Assembly (NCBI GenBank): GCA_035560235.1
Contig: DATMAG010000093.1
Coordinates: 1-64,000, forward strand
DNA: 64,000 nucleotides
Source of the DNA: DASRDU01 sp035560235
Lineage (GTDB): Bacteria > Acidobacteriota > Blastocatellia > RBC074
Reading direction: 5' to 3'
The translations under genes were made by a program, and so were the position numbers. Numbering within the stretch: the first letter of the stretch is position 1; every line of letters begins with the position of its first letter. Below the pieces are notes generated by a model, which was not told where the DNA came from, searched no databases, and saw nothing but the letters and a program-made list of their open reading frames with translations. This document shows, one piece after another, positions 61,377-64,000 of the stretch.

Positions 61377-62405
61377 TCAAAACGACCGGCTCACGCCCAG
61401 AATCCAGAATCGCCCTGCCGGATAGTTCTGTCCTGAAACCGCAAACATCACGCCGCCCGTGACGACCGTGCGCGGTGTCATAAACACGCTGGCGAGCGGC
61501 CCAAGCGAAAAGATCCGGCGACCCGACTGCTTTTCAAAATCGGGTTTGAAGCCCGGCGGCAGGCTGCCCTGCGTGCCGACTGTTTTCAAATCGCCGTTCG
61601 GCCCGATGCGCGTGAAGTGAAACGGCGCGTCGTAATCGCCCTGTCTGATGCCGTCGCCAATCAGTGAAACCGACAGGCGCGGCAGCAGTCCGTAACCGAC
61701 CCTGAAGCTGTAAATGAATTCGTTCGCGGGCGACACCGGCAGCTTCTCTCTGGTGAACGTATCGAGCGCGCCCTCTTTTTGCGTGCGGCGGATTCTGATG
61801 CCCGCTTCGCCGCCAACCCTCAGCCCGCGACCAAAGAGCGAATAGCCCTTGCTGATCTGTCCGGTAATGTCGAAATCAGTCTGCCCCTCTTCAACCGGCA
61901 GCGTCGTGCCATTGAAAAGTTTTTCGAGATCGCCCGAATCGCGCGGCGTTTTGACATCGAATTTGGCGGTCAGAAAGAACGGCTCGCTGACCAGGTTATA
62001 ACGAAACCCGAAGCGCACGTTGCCGACGCCCGAAATGCGCGGCGACTGGTCAGGATTGTCGAGCACCCGCCCCTGTGCATCAATGCTTTTGACGCTGGTC
62101 TGCACGAGCGGCACGGTGGCGTGAACTTCCAGGCGGTGCGTCAGCCCGTAAGCGACATCGAATGAAAAAACATTTGTCTCTGACTGGCCGCGAAACTCAA
62201 CACCCGCCGGAGGAATCACACGCACGCGGTCGCCCGTGAAATCAAATCGCCGGTCGGTTGACGAACGAATGTAAAAGAACGAAACCACGCCTTCGCCCTT
62301 TTGCAGCACTTCGCCCTGAGCGAAAGCTGAACTGGCGGCTCCGGTGACGATGAGCATGGCGACGATCATCACACCCGGCCATGCGTTTCTGATTGCGCTG
62401 GTCAT
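61377..62405 (-). CDS. Predicted outer-membrane beta-barrel protein, function unknown
   Basis: Protein of 342 residues with signal peptide VMIVAMLIVTGAASSAFAQ. The rest shows alternating-hydrophobic strands rich in Gly, Phe and Tyr: FDFTGDRVRVIPPAGVEFRG, FSFDVAYGLTHRLEVHATVP, NVRFGFRYNLV and LRVGGEAGIRIRR. It ends in ILGVSRSF with a terminal Phe, as for a small outer-membrane barrel. GGGGAG precedes the start. No transporter or enzyme family can be assigned. It may form a pore or porin-like channel. Confidence 0.7.
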   Translation of the reverse strand: MTSAIRNAWPGVMIVAMLIVTGAASSAFAQGEVLQKGEGVVSFFYIRSSTDRRFDFTGDRVRVIPPAGVEFRGQSETNVFSFDVAYGLTHRLEVHATVPLVQTSVKSIDAQGRVLDNPDQSPRISGVGNVRFGFRYNLVSEPFFLTAKFDVKTPRDSGDLEKLFNGTTLPVEEGQTDFDITGQISKGYSLFGRGLRVGGEAGIRIRRTQKEGALDTFTREKLPVSPANEFIYSFRVGYGLLPRLSVSLIGDGIRQGDYDAPFHFTRIGPNGDLKTVGTQGSLPPGFKPDFEKQSGRRIFSLGPLASVFMTPRTVVTGGVMFAVSGQNYPAGRFWILGVSRSF

Positions 62406-62450
62406 AACTGAAATCTCCCCGCAACCGAAAGCCGCCAGTGTCTGATCGCG

Positions 62451-63011
62451 CTACTGCTTTTTGATGAACTTCAGCGCCGCTGAATTCATGCAGTACCGCA
62501 GGCCCGTCGGCTTCGGCCCGTCATCAAAGACGTGTCCCAGGTGTGCGTCGCAGCGACGACAGAGCACCTCGGTGCGCGTCATAAACAGGCTGTTGTCCTC
62601 TTTCTCAATCACGTTTGCTTCCGAAATCGGCGCCCAGAAACTCGGCCAGCCGGTGCCGGATTCAAACTTCGTGTCAGAACTGAACAACTCCAGACCGCAG
62701 CACACGCAGACGTAAGTGCCCTTTTCGTGATTATCCCAGTACTCGCCCGTAAAGGCGCGTTCAGTGCCTTTCTTCCGCGTCACCTGAAACTGAATCGGCG
62801 TGAGCTGCTGCTTCCACTCTTCATCTGACTTGATGACTTTTCCAATCATTTTTATTTCCTTTTCGAGATCAGCCTCAGTCTTTTTCTGCGAGCCGTCAGC
62901 TTTCTGTTCGTGGCTGGCTTTCGCTTTGCCCTGCCCCGTGGCTCGCGCCGCGCCGCAGGCCGCAAGCAGCGCAAACATTGCCAGCCCGGTCACAATCAGC
63001 ACAAGTTTCAT
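62451..63011 (-). CDS. msrB: Peptide-methionine (R)-S-oxide reductase MsrB, lipoprotein form
   Basis: Protein of 186 residues from the ATG at 63009-63011 with AGGGAG upstream; the longer frame reads into the neighbour's 3' end. Lipoprotein signal peptide with lipobox LLAAC at about residues 16-20. The MsrB core follows: FTGEYWDNHEKGTYVCVCCGLELF (structural zinc CxxC), SGTGWPSFWAPI, VLCRRCDAHLGHVF (second CxxC) and the catalytic cysteine in RYCMNSAALKF. It would repair oxidised methionines of envelope proteins, tethered in the periplasm. It needs a thioredoxin-like reductant that is not seen here. Confidence 0.94.
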   Translation of the reverse strand: MKLVLIVTGLAMFALLAACGAARATGQGKAKASHEQKADGSQKKTEADLEKEIKMIGKVIKSDEEWKQQLTPIQFQVTRKKGTERAFTGEYWDNHEKGTYVCVCCGLELFSSDTKFESGTGWPSFWAPISEANVIEKEDNSLFMTRTEVLCRRCDAHLGHVFDDGPKPTGLRYCMNSAALKFIKKQ

Positions 63012-63039
63012 AAAGTTTCTCCCTTCAGAATTGCTGCTT

Positions 63040-64000
63040 TCAGCGAATGTTGATGCGGACAGGATTGGCCGACAGTCCATTCACTGATAACTCTAAATCC
63101 GCTTCGCCCCGTCCCGCCAGCGTGCGGGGCAATCGTAAATTGATCTGATCGAGTCCGGCAAAGCCGCCCTGCGCTCCGGCAAACAGGACTTCAACATTTG
63201 CGCCACCGATGCGCGCCGTCACGCCTGCCAGATTGCCATGAAAACGCAGGCCGGTTCCGAACAATACAAGAAAGACCTGATCCGTTTCACTGCTCAGATC
63301 AACCGGCACGGCAACGAAGCGGTTCTGCGCCGGATCGAATTGCGCCAGCGGCTCGATGACTTGCGAACCATCGCCGCGCACGCGCAACGCGAAGCCTGCC
63401 GGTGCGCCTGCGCCGCTCGCGTCGGCAGTGAACAGCCCCGGAGCCACGCCTGCAATCTGTACTGCGCCGCCTGAAAGCGCGCCGCTGCCGCTCGTGATCG
63501 TCACCACTGCCGCGCCCGCCGCGGTGTCCGGCGGAATCAGATAATTTACCTGCGTCGGCGAAACAAAGAACAATGGAGCGTTTCGCTCAACTCCCGCGCT
63601 GTCTCTGACGCTCACTGTCGTTCCGGCCAGGATTGTCGGCAGCGGCAGTTGCGTGGCGGCTTCTGTCGCTGTTGCCAGCGACGTGCCGAAGGCTGCCGTA
63701 ATGATTTCACGCGCCAGCGCGTCGGTGCGATAACTGGCGGCTGATGCGTTCGCCACACTCTGCACTACGGGCAGCGTCACGCGCCAGATTGTCTGAGTCC
63801 TGTCAGCAATGATGAAAATTTCTCCGCGCGAATTTACTGTCAGTCCGCGCAGCGCGTTTGCGCCCTGCCCGGTGTCATAAGTCCCGGTGAGTTGTCCCTG
63901 CTGACTGATTTCCGTGAGCGTTCCGTCACCACGATTGGCGACAAGCAGATTGCCATTCGGCAACAGCGCCAGCCCGAACGGGTAGTTGAGTCCGCTGCGA
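63040..64000 (-). CDS. NHL/TIGR03437-like secreted protein, 5' part cut by window edge
   Basis: The reading frame stays open to the last base of the window, so the true start lies outside. Visible at the edge are NHL/beta-propeller-type repeats (LPNGNLLVANRGDGTLTEI, GEIFIIADRTQTIWRV). The C-terminal 230 residues look like the acidobacterial TIGR03437 domain: VANASAASYRTDALAREIITAAFG, VSPTQVNYLIPPDTAAGAAVVTI, VFLVLFGTGLRFH and GLDQINLRLPRTL. Such proteins are extracellular or periplasmic and abundant in Acidobacteriota. A TTG at 63963 is not taken as the start because upstream residues fit the repeat. Confidence 0.8.
   Translation of the reverse strand, partial: RSGLNYPFGLALLPNGNLLVANRGDGTLTEISQQGQLTGTYDTGQGANALRGLTVNSRGEIFIIADRTQTIWRVTLPVVQSVANASAASYRTDALAREIITAAFGTSLATATEAATQLPLPTILAGTTVSVRDSAGVERNAPLFFVSPTQVNYLIPPDTAAGAAVVTITSGSGALSGGAVQIAGVAPGLFTADASGAGAPAGFALRVRGDGSQVIEPLAQFDPAQNRFVAVPVDLSSETDQVFLVLFGTGLRFHGNLAGVTARIGGANVEVLFAGAQGGFAGLDQINLRLPRTLAGRGEADLELSVNGLSANPVRINIR

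Overview
The window most likely comes from an Acidobacteriota chromosome, probably class Blastocatellia. This is inferred from several features: a very large Oar-like TonB-dependent receptor with an N-terminal carboxypeptidase-regulatory domain, a protein at the right edge that looks like the acidobacterial TIGR03437 C-terminal domain, a diderm outer-membrane assembly cluster (TamB, BamA/TamA, SurA-like), and a GC-rich background. No tRNA, rRNA or CRISPR repeat array was recognised.

Left part (1-15.0 kb): a complete IS630-family element (3-1056, TA target duplication) sits at the extreme left edge, inside the 3' end of a CARF-HEPN ribonuclease gene. Reading leftwards from 14875 is a composite CRISPR-Cas effector locus: type I-C genes cas3-cas5c-cas8c-cas7c are followed directly by a type III-A set, cas10-csm2-csm3-csm4-csm5-csx. 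No cas6, cas1, cas2, cas4 or array is visible. In ordinary I-C loci cas4-cas1-cas2 and the array follow cas7; here the III-A genes occupy that place. Two gaps in the I-C part (11708-11852 and 9328-9814) hold palindromic intergenic repeats.

Middle part (15-35 kb): mainly housekeeping and transport genes. They include MscL, a secreted duplicated-domain protein, a zinc-ribbon membrane protein, a 3'-5' exonuclease/family-A DNA polymerase without 5' nuclease, MFS, rhomboid protease, NAD kinase, an aminotransferase, APC and MATE transporters, an inositol monophosphatase with a deoxyhypusine-synthase-like partner, a HigBA-type toxin-antitoxin pair, GmhA-like sugar isomerase, an M48-like/FHA membrane fusion with a degenerate zinc motif, an AtuA-related protein, a single-AAA Clp-like ATPase, a YdjM-like membrane protein and a Fur-family regulator.

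Right part (35-64 kb): a secreted YetA/PcRGLX-like protein, then the envelope-biogenesis run TamB -> BamA/TamA -> SurA-like. TPR proteins, an XRE regulator, a TPR/CarboxypepD_reg protein downstream of the giant TonB receptor, a GNAT enzyme, a two-gene membrane-GAF cassette, a B12-type radical SAM enzyme, Uma2 and DUF547 proteins, a TIGR04283-like glycosyltransferase, an outer-membrane-type protein, MsrB and the truncated NHL/TIGR03437 protein follow.

A recurrent theme is long, often heptamer-based inverted repeats between genes (17.9, 21.8, 24.0, 42.2, 48.5 and 61.2 kb). At 42.2 kb the repeat appears to supply the ribosome-binding site and start codon of the BamA-family gene.
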